DNA of 64,000 nucleotides from Branchiostoma belcheri (Eukaryota; Chordata; Leptocardii; Amphioxiformes; Branchiostomatidae): contig NW_017804387.1 of NCBI RefSeq assembly GCF_001625305.1, forward strand, positions 1,189,185 to 1,253,184, read 5' to 3'. Position 1 is the first letter of the stretch. Every line of letters begins with the position of its first letter. Under the pieces are notes generated by a model. That model made no database searches. It was given only the letters and a program-made list of their open reading frames with translations, and had not been told where the DNA came from. The position numbers were made by a program, and so were the translations under genes. Of this stretch, positions 21,654 through 34,000 are shown one piece after another.

Positions 21654-23676
21654 GTAAGCTGCTACAGTGATAGAATATTATTTTTGGATTCTTTTGAAGT
21701 CACTAATGTTATAGAGTGCTATGTTTTATCATACTCCCTCTACCATTTCCTAATGCATCATCCAAAAGGCAATTGGACTATAAATTTCCTTTCAAATGAA
21801 GATATAAAACTTTTCATTCAAAAGCCTATAAAAAGGGTGGCACTAATGGTATTTAACAGTTTACAAACTATAAGGATATAATTGTAATGTGCATAAGAAA
21901 TATTCCTTATCTGGAGCCATTCGTGATATAATTGTCTCTGAATGTACATCCCCAGTTCATGGACACCATCAGAGTCTCCCTGCGACAGTTCCGCGGTTTC
22001 CTTGACGACACCCTGGCAACACTGAGGGAGTCCAAAGCTCGCTTCAGGATGTCCTTCAAGTGAGTCTCATTCATTACAGTAACATCAGATTTGTGCATAG
22101 CTCGATTTTCAATTCAAATACTTTCAAAGTACATGTACCGGTATTGTAGCACTAGTAACAGTAGTGTTACACACTATTGTCACTTGATATTTGAAAAGAC
22201 AGTGAATATTAACAAAAACTTGTCTTACATGCCAATTAAGGTTATATTGTTCTATTGGTTCATGAGTGACACTAAAGAAGAGTGGTGGATGTCACTTGAA
22301 ACGTCCTGAAATTATCTCCGTAATTGATCCAGTAGTAGAGTTTGACTTTCCTATGAGTATTGTTTAACTGGATGTCTAACCTTCATCAACATATTAAAGT
22401 TTAAAGTTTAAAAATTTTGTCAAACTGTTTCCTTTTCTTTATTCTATTCACAAGGATTTATGAGCAGTAGCAAGCACAAATATGCTTATAAGATCTTTTG
22501 ATCAAGAACATAAAACATACAAAATACAGGTTGAAATAACAAATACATAATGTGCAACGAACATTTTTCTGCCGTCCGTCCCCACAGACTGTTCTCAGAT
22601 GGAGGTAACTTCTCTCCTGAGGAGATAGAGGAGTACAGGAAGAAGCTGGAGAGGATGGCTAACAAGATCGACTCAGCCGAGGGGTTTGTGATGGCTGACC
22701 TGGAGGGTATGGAGGCCAGGAGGCTGGACCAGGCCACAGAGGTCGTCAACAAGTTTGAGCACAGGTGACTGGCTGATGTCTTCAGCAGTAATGTAATGCC
22801 AAATGCATTATTACATGTATTAACCAGTAAACAGGCCATGCATGCCAATAGCCAGGATTTTGAAGGGGGGGGGGGGGGTTCTTCCCACTGTCTGAGGGAC
22901 CTGCGAGGTTCCTAGGGGGGTCTGCGGCATGCTCCCCCGTAAAATTTTGAAAGTTGAACCCTCTGAAATGCCATTTCATGCATTTTTGATAGGGCTTCAA
23001 TGAAAAAATTAGACATAACTTTTTATTCAGTGATATTAAAGTGAGCAGTTTTTGTATGATTCCAGTTCCACTGGTGATGCGAATCAGTCCATCTTTAAAG
23101 AAAAATCTTGGACCTTTAGATCACAAGTGGACCTTTAAGCCTTGTGGCTACGGGCATGCCATGCATTTACTTTCATAAATCAGGTGATGTACGTGACAGT
23201 AATAACAATAAGTATGTATAATTGATAGCCAATGCAGTGAGTGATGATGTAATTATATTCCACTTAAAAAAGATAATTATCTGCACTCCCCACTCACGCA
23301 CAGAAGACAACTAGAGACTAGAGATGGGCTTGGTGAAATTTTAATGGTGTGAAACATTGGAATCCACGGGTGGGTGGGGGGGAGAAACTTTTAAGGGTTG
23401 TAGAGTTACAGTTACCGGCAGTTCTACGGAGCCGTGCTGTCACTGCCGTCGGCTCTGATCTCAAAGATGACCTCTGGGTCACGCGAGGTCAGAGGTCGGC
23501 AGCTAATTAGGTGATTTTGTCTTTCGCCAAAATACTCACACTGCTACATGTAGCAGGCTGCACCATGTTCAGGCGACAATCTCTATAATAGCCATCATAG
23601 CTCTGTCCTTGATGCTGAAACTGGAATCCACAGTCTATAGTTGTGCAATTTATATTAAACATGAGCGTATGGTTAA

Positions 23677-24453
23677 TGGACCGTTCCAGATCCAACGCAT
23701 CGAATCCTTTTTCGAATCCCTGTTCTAATTCGAACACCTCCGTCAAACTCAGCGCGGGAAATCTAAAAGCAGCAAACTGAGTTGATATCTGCTTGATAAA
23801 AACTGCTCGTTTTACATGTGAAACTGAATTTGTGACATTGCATCCACTTTCAAGTTGATTAAGGACGTTCTGTTATTCTTCCATTTGTTCATAAGCCATA
23901 ATTATTGTTTATGTCCGTGTTTGCGTGCTTATTTTTCTACTTGTACCACAAATCCCCTATAACTTATAAGTTGCGCCCTCCCTCGTGAGTCCCCGTGAGT
24001 TTTTATTTCCCATTTCGTTTTCCCAAGCTTGTATGCAGCTGTGATTCATGCAGCAATGCTACTGAAAACCTGTAACAGATATAAATGTACTCTGTTTCAC
24101 ACATGTATCGGCTGTTACACAGCAACCGGGCACTCTTGTCCACCTACCGTGTGATGTTATGCGGCCGATCCCGCGTCTGTATTGAGCGAAAACATTTTGC
24201 TCTCACTGAAACTACCTCTGTCCCCTCCTAAAATAATTCTACTCTGCGGATGTACCGTTCAACAAATATAGCTTAACCAATTTTTTTGTCTCCTGTGAGA
24301 GTTTTTCGCTGCCGAAAAATCGACCGTAAAGTTGGGCTGCAAATCCGACATTCTGGCGGCGGCAGTCGGTACGGCCCTTCCCGCACTGATTTTGACGGAG
24401 GTGTTCGAGTTGCTAGGACTTGCTAAGGGGGGCGTGGCTTATGGAACGGTCCA
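23677..24453. mobile_element. TTAA-flanked non-autonomous DNA transposon
   Basis: TTAA at 23673-23676 and 24454-24457 flank TIRs TGGACCGTTCCA and GGAACGGTCCA. A longer inner inverted match is CGAACACCTCCGTCAAA / TTTGACGGAGGTGTTCG. The target site suits piggyBac or Kolobok. It lies in an intron of the CCDC180-like gene. Confidence 0.75.
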
Positions 24454-25449
24454 TTAAATGTGCCAGTAACAACTGTGGTAAGTTGTGAGTGTAGGATACA
24501 TTGCCAAAGTGCAGCTCCCCCCTGTGCTGCTTGCCCCACGCATTATATTTGTAACCCCAGGTTCAAGAACCACCTGATGGACCTGATCTTCATCGAGAAG
24601 GTGACTCGCTGGTTTACCAACACACAGGTCAAGATCAAGAGTGAGGTCAGTCTACACATGTTTGATTTCCTTCCCCATATTCTTCTTTTAGTTGAAAATA
24701 TCCAAATCCTTATTATGCATGGTTGCAGTCAGTGTTGAAACAAATGACATCCATGTATGGGTAATTTGGGTATGACAGGCTCTCATGTCTTACCTCCTTT
24801 GAAAAACATCACTACATCATTCTCTTCACTGATATATGAATTGGGAAACACCTTTGGAGTTCTTCATTTGCAACTACATGTATTGGCTTTCTAGTGTTGC
24901 TTCTTTATTTTCAATCCATGATTTTCTATGTATCTTAATGGACATAACTACAAAGTTTAAATTGGTAACAGATAGGATAAACCCAGCAGTTCTTGCCAGT
25001 GACAGAGCTTGTTTGCTTCCCCCTTTAGGTCCAGGAGAGTAACACCCAGTCCCAGACTCTCCACAACCACCTGAACCGCCTGGAGAGGAGGATAGACGCT
25101 GAGAGAAACCTAACCCTGACAAGGAGGTAAATAATCCTTCAGTTTAACACAGGAAAAGCTTCTCTTACACCAGATGGTTGAAATTAGAAGATTTTTATTG
25201 TTGATTGCTTGACAGAGCAGTCCCCTTTGTAACTTCTCATCTGTGTGTGTGCTTGTGTGGTAAACATCTTTATTAAGTCAAGGCTTAAAAACCTTGGTTG
25301 GTCCCTTAAAACAGATCAACAGTGATCAAAGGTTAGATGCAGATTCTATGGACTACACTATGATGCTGGCTATCAATAGAGCAGTCAGTCACCTTTGTAG
25401 CTCCTCTCCAAGTGCTATGTTATCTACCAAACCATGGTATTCTATTTAA

Positions 25450-26426
25450 CCCTCAACAGTACACCTTCCCGGACTGATTAATCTGTACACCTGGGGTCCA
25501 CGCGGACCCCAGAACAGTTTTTTGCTAATTTTTAGAAATTATCAACATGCTACCAGCTCAATTGTTTTGCAAACTGATGTGGGAACGTCTGTGTCCACAT
25601 TACATACAAAAATCATACATTTTGAACTTTTTCTATTTTTTGGTGAAGAAAAGAAGACAAGAAGAAATACCCGATTTTTAAACCCATTTCAGACTGAAGG
25701 GGCTTTTGAGGCCCAACTTTGATCTCAGATAGCGGCTAAACGGCTTGCGCTAGAAGTATCAAATTTGGAGACCTTTCCTAAAATGTCTCTGGAAAAAAGT
25801 TCATATTAGTTTAATACTAGTAAGTTGATGTTTTTTTGTGTTGCCATGGCAACGGGCTATTTTTTTGAAAATAGAAGTAATTTTGGTTTAAACATAAAAA
25901 TTTTCTGAGTTTTATATTAAATTACACTTCTTTTCCAACATTAATAACATCTTACATAATTAAATATAAGTTAAATCATTTAATATGCATAGAATATACT
26001 AATTTGATGACGTCATTGGTCAAAATCCAATATGGCGGACTATATTATTAGCTCTGACGTCATATGACGTCATAATTACACCAAAGTTATTAAAATTTAA
26101 TTCTATTACTACACCATTCTCTGAAAACTTGGTAGACATACGATGAGTGCATAAAAACATATAAAAACGGAAATAAGGTAATGTATAAGAACGCCAGTGT
26201 ATCCATTATGATCGAAAGCCGGCTGGGGTCCACGCGGACCCCAAAAGAAAATCAGATATAATTTTTTTTATAAATGGTAGAAACGGAGTTTTATGCACTG
26301 TATTAAGAGACAACTTTGTGGGTAACAATTACCTAAAATTTCAGAAAAAAATCTTTAGAAACAAAAAAGATATTACAGAATATATAGTGCTGGGGTCCAC
26401 GCGGACCCCAGGTGTACTGTTTAGGG
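25450..26426. mobile_element. piggyBac-like non-autonomous element
   Basis: TTAA (25446-25449) precedes CCCT and AGGG precedes TTAA (26427-26430), the piggyBac signature. TIRs read CCCTCAACAGTACACC and GGTGTACTGTTTAGGG. The palindrome GGGGTCCACGCGGACCCC occurs near both ends and once inside (about 25493, 26225 and 26393). No transposase ORF. It lies in the intron where the CCDC180 reading phase is broken. Confidence 0.85.
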
Positions 26427-27015
26427 TTAAGATAAACAAGTTTCACCTCGTAGATACTAGTAGTAAGTCACTATATGTTCTCCATCGTCCACAGCAACTG
26501 ACCCCCCAGCAGCTGGTAGACTACATGGCGGAGGTAATGGAGACGGTCCACGATCGCAGCCAGTACCTCAACTGTCTGAAGGAGTCCGCCCCGCCCCCCG
26601 AACCCGCGCCTGCGCCCGCCCCCGCACCCACGGGACGGGTCGGCTTCGTGGACGATGCCCTGGTGCAGCCTGGGAAGGGAGGCAAGCAGGTGGCGGAGGA
26701 TGCCTCCATAGGTGTCATCAAGAACATTCTGAAGTACGGTTTGTGAGAAACTAGCTGTCACACTGCAACACCCATCATTCTGTTCTGAATCAAGGATTAT
26801 CATTGAGATATTTTCCAGTTTACTTGTTAAATGAGAAATCTATTGTGCATCCGTCTGGGTAACTAAGAACAGAACTGGATGTTACCAGTGATGAAAGAAG
26901 AAATTACAAGAATTGTTTTCTCGGTAGATGGAATGTATTAAAAAGTGTGTTAAACTTTAACTGTTTCCCCCCAGGGATTGACATTGAGAAGTTCCCCACA
27001 ACGAGACCTAATTGA

Positions 27016-27609
27016 GAGTTGTTGCAATATCAAAGGATCGTAAGCTTCTGTGAGGGACATGTTAACTTTACAATCAAAGTTACTCATAAGTTTCACATTT
27101 CCTTCCACTCAACAAGTTCAAGTTGTCGCTGTCCAGTATTGCTGACTAGAAGGAGGCACAGCTGACCAGCGAGACAAGATGGACAGAAAATTGGACTACC
27201 TCTGTCCAGAAAGTAAAGGACCTGTACTGACCAGACATTGTGTCCATTTACACTGTATATTTCATGTAGAAAGTTTGGCTGTCATAAATAGATCTTAAAA
27301 TGTTCCTGTTGTAGATGTTGGGTCATCTTTGAGTGTACAGACTGAGTTATCATTGGTATGCAGTAGAATTTATGCACAATTATTCGTCAGATTCACTATG
27401 GGGGACAGAGCTTAACAAGAAAAAGTCACAAATACATGTATTTGCTTGACTGTTGTTCTCTCCTACCAATTTATGAGGGAGCCTTGGAACAGTTGGATGA
27501 TGTAAGCATTCCGTGTGTACAGCAGTTGGAAGACATATTAAGCAAGTAAAGCAACTGAGCGACAAAAGCATTCCATGTGTACATAGTCCCAATACTTTGT
27601 ATATCTTGT
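27016..27609 (+). other. 3' flank of the CCDC180-like gene
   Basis: Follows the TGA at 27013-27015. No clear coding sequence. The nearest strong AATAAA is at about 28593, beyond a repeat, so the 3' UTR end is undecided. Confidence 0.35.
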
Positions 27610-28406
27610 TATGGGTTCACCACACCACGAAGTGGTGTGGTGAAACCATATTGCTTTTTCTGATGTTTCTTCTCCTTCTTCTCCTCCTCCTTCTCCTGCC
27701 ATTTTTTAAATGGATTCAGCTTCTTCATTTTAGGGCCTAAGGTCCTGAAATTTGGTATGGAGGTACAGTGGGCAAATACCCCTAGGCGTTTTTTAAATTA
27801 TTGTGATACAGGCTTTTAGAATGGTTTTATTTGAGTTTTTTGGCTGTGTTATAGCAAATGTATTACTGTGTTAGTTTGCCTTGTTTACCACGTTTGGGCA
27901 TGAGTCATCACAATGGAATGCAGGGCATCAACCAATAGGCATGCAGCTTTCCTCTATACTTCTTGCTGATTGGCTGTTGGGATTTAACTTGATTAACACC
28001 TGCACAGAGCATTTCCACCTGCACAGAGCATTTCTTGCTGATTGGCTGTTGGGATTTAACTTGATTAACACCTGCACAGAGCATTTCCATACTGACAGTA
28101 TGTCTGTATTCAAGTGTTTTGGTAGGTATTTCAAGCTTTCCTGCTCCAGCATTGGAATGCCGGGCATGGACGTTTTTTTTTTTTATTTTGAAAATCAACA
28201 GTTTGCATTATACAATTAAAAATCCTAACCAATAAAGTAGGGAATAGCTATCCAACTGTTGTTTTAGTTGTATTTTACTTCATATTATAGTTATATCAAT
28301 GTAAATCATTGTTTTCCCTTGTGTTTCTCATTCTTTCCCTGCCATGTGGTAAAATGTGGTGAACCCATCGCTGTATTTGCTCCAAAGCAAATATTGGCCT
28401 TTCTAG
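27610..28406 (+). repeat. 0.8-kb dispersed repeat with terminal hairpin, copy 2
   Basis: It begins with a hairpin CCACACCACGAAGTGGTGTGG, is followed by a CT-rich tract (27665-27700), and contains an internal 60-base tandem duplication (GATTGGCTGTTGGGATTTAA at about 27967 and 28039). It ends GGCCTTTCTAGT. It is the inverse of 5859-6577. Confidence 0.7.
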
Positions 28407-28909
28407 TTTGAACTGATTTTTGAGAACATAATATTGACTTGAAACTATAGATTTGTTTTGTAGATGTACCTTCAGTGTGTTTCCAACCATAGGACAGATG
28501 CACTATAGACCAGGTTCATTGCCTGAGGATACTTTCTCTTCATATTTTGTAAGGCTTGTAAGTTGTATATGATACATGCACAGTACATTTGTAATAAAGA
28601 GACAGGTGTATTCTTTATTCTGTACAGCAATGAAGAAAGTTGATTTTGGATTCAGAAGGTGAAACAGAATAAAATTTTGACTCAAATTCATAATATCTGT
28701 ATCATAATACCTGAGGCATTTAAGTAATGTGGGGGCAATTTGCTTGACAAATCAAGCATTTACAAATTTTAGTTTCTCTTTTTTAACTATGTCAAAAAAC
28801 ACTAACTTTATTTCCACCATATGCAACATAATTCTTAGAAACCCCAACTACAAACCAGTCAATACAAAGGATACAGACACACATTGTGGGTACTTGAATA
28901 GAAGCACTT

Positions 28910-29720
28910 TTTACCTCCATGAAAAATGGAGGTATTGTTTTTGGCGTGTATGTCTGTGTGTGTGTTTGTGTCTGTGTGTGTGTGTTTCCGCAACTTTGTA
29001 GTCAGCATAACTTCAGAACGCCTTTATGGATTGTGATATTTGGTATGATGGTAAGTCTTGGAAAGACAAAGGTCAAGGTCAAGTATGGGCCTCCTGGTGG
29101 ATGACCTTGGTACTGCAGCAGAACTTCCGGTTTTTGTATCTTTTGTCCTGAACATGCTATGGTCTTGATTTTTTGGTGACAGATAGCTTGTCCTGTCAGG
29201 AATAAGTGGCGTAAGTTTGGTCCCCCTAGCAGCTTATTCTGGAACTGAAGGTTAGTTTCTGGTAAAAACTTTCAAAGCCAATAAGTCCAGATTGGAACAA
29301 CGTATTTTCATCATTTTTGGTGTGTAGGTACCTGAGAGACAGTTGTACATGATTAAATGCAAATTATGCAAATTAAGGACTTCGTTTGCATAATTAATGA
29401 GGGAATTCTATAATTACAGTGTTTCATATAATGGTACTGCTATACATGTAATCTATTTAATCTGTGGCAGGCGGAACATCAACAGATACCAATTATGCAA
29501 ATGATGACCTAATTTGCATAATTAATGTGAAAATTCTGTGAATCCTTATTGGTGAATGATGGGAATTTTATACCTGTAACATGTGTAAGTTACTTAAAGG
29601 TTTGCATCGCTATGCATATATTATGTTAATGTAGAGGTATTTGCATAATTAATGAGGACATAATTAACAAAGCAGGCCCATATTTCATGGAGGTATGAGA
29701 TCTCGGAACTCTTGTTATGA
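28910..29720 (+). repeat. Dispersed repeat with GT microsatellite, copy 2
   Basis: The start TACCTCCATGAAAAATGGAGG is itself palindromic. It then matches 14098-14345 (GT run at 28953-28985, TTTATGGATTGTGATATTTGG, GGGCCTCCTGGTGG). Several TTTGCATAATTAATG(A/T)G direct repeats follow at 29385, 29511 and 29640. Confidence 0.55.
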
Positions 29721-31032
29721 TTTTTTTTTTGCTTGAGCTGCCATTGAATCCTGAAAGCAAGATTTGCACATACAAAGGAAATATACATGTATCTCTCTTA
29801 ATAATCCCTTGTACTCGCACGTTCTAGAAGTATACATATCACAACGTTTCTCATCAAGACATTTTCATGTTCAATATTGCGCGTGAAACATCACATCTTG
29901 GAGAAATATTGTTCTACTTTCCTGAAAATTTTGTTGGTGTTTAAACACTCAGGTACTTTATGAGTGGAAACAAGTGTTTGCTGTAACATTGGACATTCTG
30001 AGGAAGCTGCTTGGACGTTTATGACAAAAGTGACTTTGCTAATTTTTCTCCCGCCACCAGATTTTCTGCAAAAGCATGCATGGCTTTACGAACATAGAAA
30101 TATTAACACCCGGTCAAATGTATGTAGACAACTTCTTCACCAAAAGCATATATCTGAGAAACTCGCCTTCATAGTCTAGATTACCTGGTCTCTTTCGTGA
30201 ATTATATAAACATAACATGTTTAACATCATCATGATTACATACCAGACATGTAGATATTTCAACAATTTTTTTAATTGCTACTAAAATTGCATATCAAGT
30301 ATAGTTATGCACCTTTCTTTAATGAGCTGAGTAATACTATCTCCTTTCCGTTCCCGTCTAAGATACTCAAAAGAGTAACAAGTTAACGTTATAACAAAGA
30401 AGGTAGAGTAACAAGGTAACGTTATAACAAACAATATACTAAGTGCTGATATAGTATAGATGATAACACTTCTGGCACACGAAATATTCGCATATACATT
30501 TTGTACACATCTGCAAAGGGCAGATGCCTTATGATTGGATAAGGCACCATTTTTTCTAGCGTAACTTCTGTGCCCTTTTCCTGTCATGTGTCTGTCTTGT
30601 TTTTAAGACACTGAAGTGACATAAAAAAAACCTCTGGGATATGCCCTTTGGTACATTGAAGTTTTCCCTAAACATTTCTGATAGTAACATACTTCACCAA
30701 ATTAGAACAGTACAATGCTGTTACAGGAATGAACAGTAAATGTCACGGTTACTACACTTACGCTTGCTACGTCACAACCGAAGCATTCAGATTGTGTGCG
30801 TTTAACGTTAGTCTGATGACTCTGAATACATTGATTATTCTGCACTTGCACGTTTACGGAGGTGACTTGCACATAACACCTTGTCTCGAAAAGGTCCCAC
30901 CACCTTCTGTTACTGTGTATCACAATGGTCCATAACACACATCAGCTGGATCACACTTGCGAACTCCAAACCAGCTACTGGCAGAACCTAATGTCTCTAC
31001 TACTGCTCTGCAAGTAGCTGGGTTAGAAGGGG
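29721..31032. other. Intergenic, no gene seen
   Basis: Between the CCDC180-like gene and the 3' end of the KamA-like gene. A local direct repeat, GAGTAACAAG(T/G)TAACGTTATAACAAA, is at 30372-30398 and 30406-30431. No supported exon. Confidence 0.4.
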
Positions 31033-34000
31033 CTAACAAGGGAATATGTCCTCGTATCTGTACTCCATCTCAGGAGAGTAAGGGTACAAGTTTCCCGAGG
31101 AGTTCTCCTCTCTCTCGAGGTTCTTCAACTCTTCCTCGAAGAAGAACTTGTCCTGGCCAAAGGCCGGTTTGAGCTGGTCTAACCAGGTCGCCTTCTCGTC
31201 GTACTGAGCGTGGAAGATCTGGTGCGTCCACTCCGGGTTTCTGGCCTGAAAAACGGAACACAGGAATATCATTATGTCTGACAATGGACGGTCAGTATTC
31301 CACTAGATATCAATGTGCCAAATGTGTGAAATGACGCGTACAAATCAAAGTTACAATCCATTAGAAACAATCGTCTAAAAAATACTAGTACTGTTGAGGC
31401 TGTGTTTGCTGAAACGTTATTTTTGGTCACTCGAGATATGTTTTCGTCTTTTCCGGGTCAATGTTTTGGAGTGATAGTGAAATAGCTCACATTGAGATTT
31501 TACCCTCAACCTTATATAGTTATAAACCTACTTGTAACATCTTCAGCACGAAGACCTTCTCGCCGGCAATTTTGGACACGCCGAGCACGTGAACTTTCCC
31601 CGGTGTGGCTGACATGGAGGGTCCACGCAGGGTACGGCCCAGTCCCGATACCGAGGAGAACGCCTGGTTGTAGATCTCCACTGCTCTCGCCAGGGGGACC
31701 TGGTCATAGAACACATCGGAACACACTAAGCTTTATCATACATATTGATTGGCTGTGGCATAATGAGGTTCCTTCTGTGTCTATGATTAGCCCTCACCAG
31801 GCCTAAGGGGGTTGGGATCATAGTAGAATTCTCCAGGAATCATCCAAAGACAGGGTCTGACTAGCCAGGGGAGTTGGTTCACTGTTAGGGTTTCATTTGC
31901 CCCTCGCGCACAGGCAAGTGAACTCTACGGCGGCCAAACTCCCCTGGCCTACTAGTTTTCCTATTTCAAGGATTAAGGCTCAATTTTACTGTTTTAAATC
32001 CGTGTTAGTCTGGTGGAGACTAATCTAAGATAGTGACAGGTGTCAAGATTAGATAACGGAGCTAGGTCATCCATTTAAGGCATTCCATACTGGGTCGACT
32101 ATATTAAGGACATCCCAGGGCTAGGGACCTTTGCAGTGGCTTCCGTCCTTATCTGAGAACACGTGAGGGCCAAGCGTGCATGCTTTCATTGATTACTAGA
32201 CTATTCTAAGACTCTGGGACTGGAGAGTATGAGATGCCATAGTATTATTCTTGTCTATCTATTAGCTAGAAATGTCGTATCGCACTTGGGCCATTTACTT
32301 CTCAACAGTCAACAGCTTTAACTGATTGGGTGTTCAATGCCAATAGAACACAAAAACTACTCTCCAAACAGAAGTGTGGGTTTTGGGTTATTTTTGACGA
32401 GTTATTTAGCTTTTTTATCAGGGTTTCTTTTTTGCACTGGAATCAATAATGTCCTTGCTGGAATCTTTCTTTGGGATGGGTCAGAGTACACAAAAACACC
32501 TTTTAGGAAAGTAAACTGTGCTGGGGTAAATAAAATAGTATCGCTACCTCGAAGTAGTGCCTCGCGCCCGTATCTCTCTCCACGAACATGTAGTACGGGA
32601 TGACGCCGAGCCGGGTCTCGGTGCGGACCAGGCGGGCCCACGTGGCGGGGTCGGCGTTGACGTGGTTGACGAGCGGTGCCTGTGCCCGGATCGCCGCGCC
32701 CGTCATCCGCAGCCGCCGGATGGCCTCCTGCACGGTCGGCGTGGACAGCTCCCGCGGGTGGGTGAAGTGGGCCATGATGGCTAACTGTCGACCTGACTTC
32801 ACCACCTGGGAACAACAGGATCAGAAGTGATGGGTCACTTGATCCTGGTGAAGGGCCCCTTTTTTCTACGGAATATTTTATAATTCCTGGCACTGCACGT
32901 GTTTGAGACTTTTTTTACAGAACATTTCATAATTCTTTGCACTACGTAGAATATTTCATAGTTCTTGGCACTTTGTACATGTATTCAGAGTATATGTTAT
33001 ATATCGGGCTGGTAATACTCTCTAAACAGAGGTTTGGGTTTTTGTCGTGTTTTGAAGCTTTTTACCAGGCTTTCTTTTTTGCACTAGTGTCTTTTTTTTT
33101 TACGAAAATTGGTCTTTTGCCTCACCTTCTCGAATATGCGCAGCAGATCGTCCGAGTCTGTGTCGGTAACGTAGCGGTAGGGCCAGTAGGCCAGGGACTT
33201 GGTGCCGATGCGGACGGTGGAGAGGTGGTCCAGACACGGGTCCTTCAGCAGGGGGAGGATGTACCCGCCTAGCCGCGTCGCAGACATCACCATCGGGTCC
33301 CCTCCCGTCAGCAGCAGGTCGCTCACGTGCCGGTTCTGAGGTTTATATGTAAGAAATAGCGCACATTTAAACACAGTATAAAACGATTAACGCAATATCA
33401 GCAATACGACTGCTATAACTTAGAATGTGTCTTAGAATGTGCATACTAAGCTTGCTGTCAGATATAATACAAATTTCAGACATTCAGACCGTACTTGCAA
33501 TACAACAATCTATTGCCATCTATTTTTTAGCCCTGGATCCAATACCATCGTCTAAATTTGTAAATGACTTTTATAATATTGATTTATATTGGTAATATTG
33601 ATGATAAAATGTCTTACCCGCCGCAAGTAGATTTTAAGCAGTTTTGAGTCATCAGACTGGAACTGTTGGGGACTAGAAATGTACAAAAACATACACGAAC
33701 TATTTACAACCATTTACATCAACAATGTATAGTTCTTATTTTCCACTAGACAAAATTTGTAACGATTTAAACCACACAAGAACACAAATACTAGTATCTA
33801 TATAAGAAATGAAGAGTCGTGGCCTGTTTAATGTTGGTCAGTTTGGTACATGTATTCTGTGTTGTCCGTAGTATAGTCTCAACCTTATGTCACAATATAT
33901 ATAGAGACGGAAGACGGTAACTTTCTATCTTGCTGCTCTGATTGAAACTGAACAGGTTTTGGAGGTTCTCCCGGTATTACCTGCCGACAGACGTGAACTG

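Noticed and set aside
26318..26494. Coding extension upstream of the LTPQQ exon
   Set aside because: It runs into the piggyBac-like element (to 26426); the CACAG acceptor at 26494 is the likely exon start.
32402..32893. 163-codon minus ORF overlapping a KamA-like exon
   Set aside because: Wrong frame; the true frame of 32805-32548 carries the conserved APLVNHVNADP and GVIPYYMFVERD sequence.
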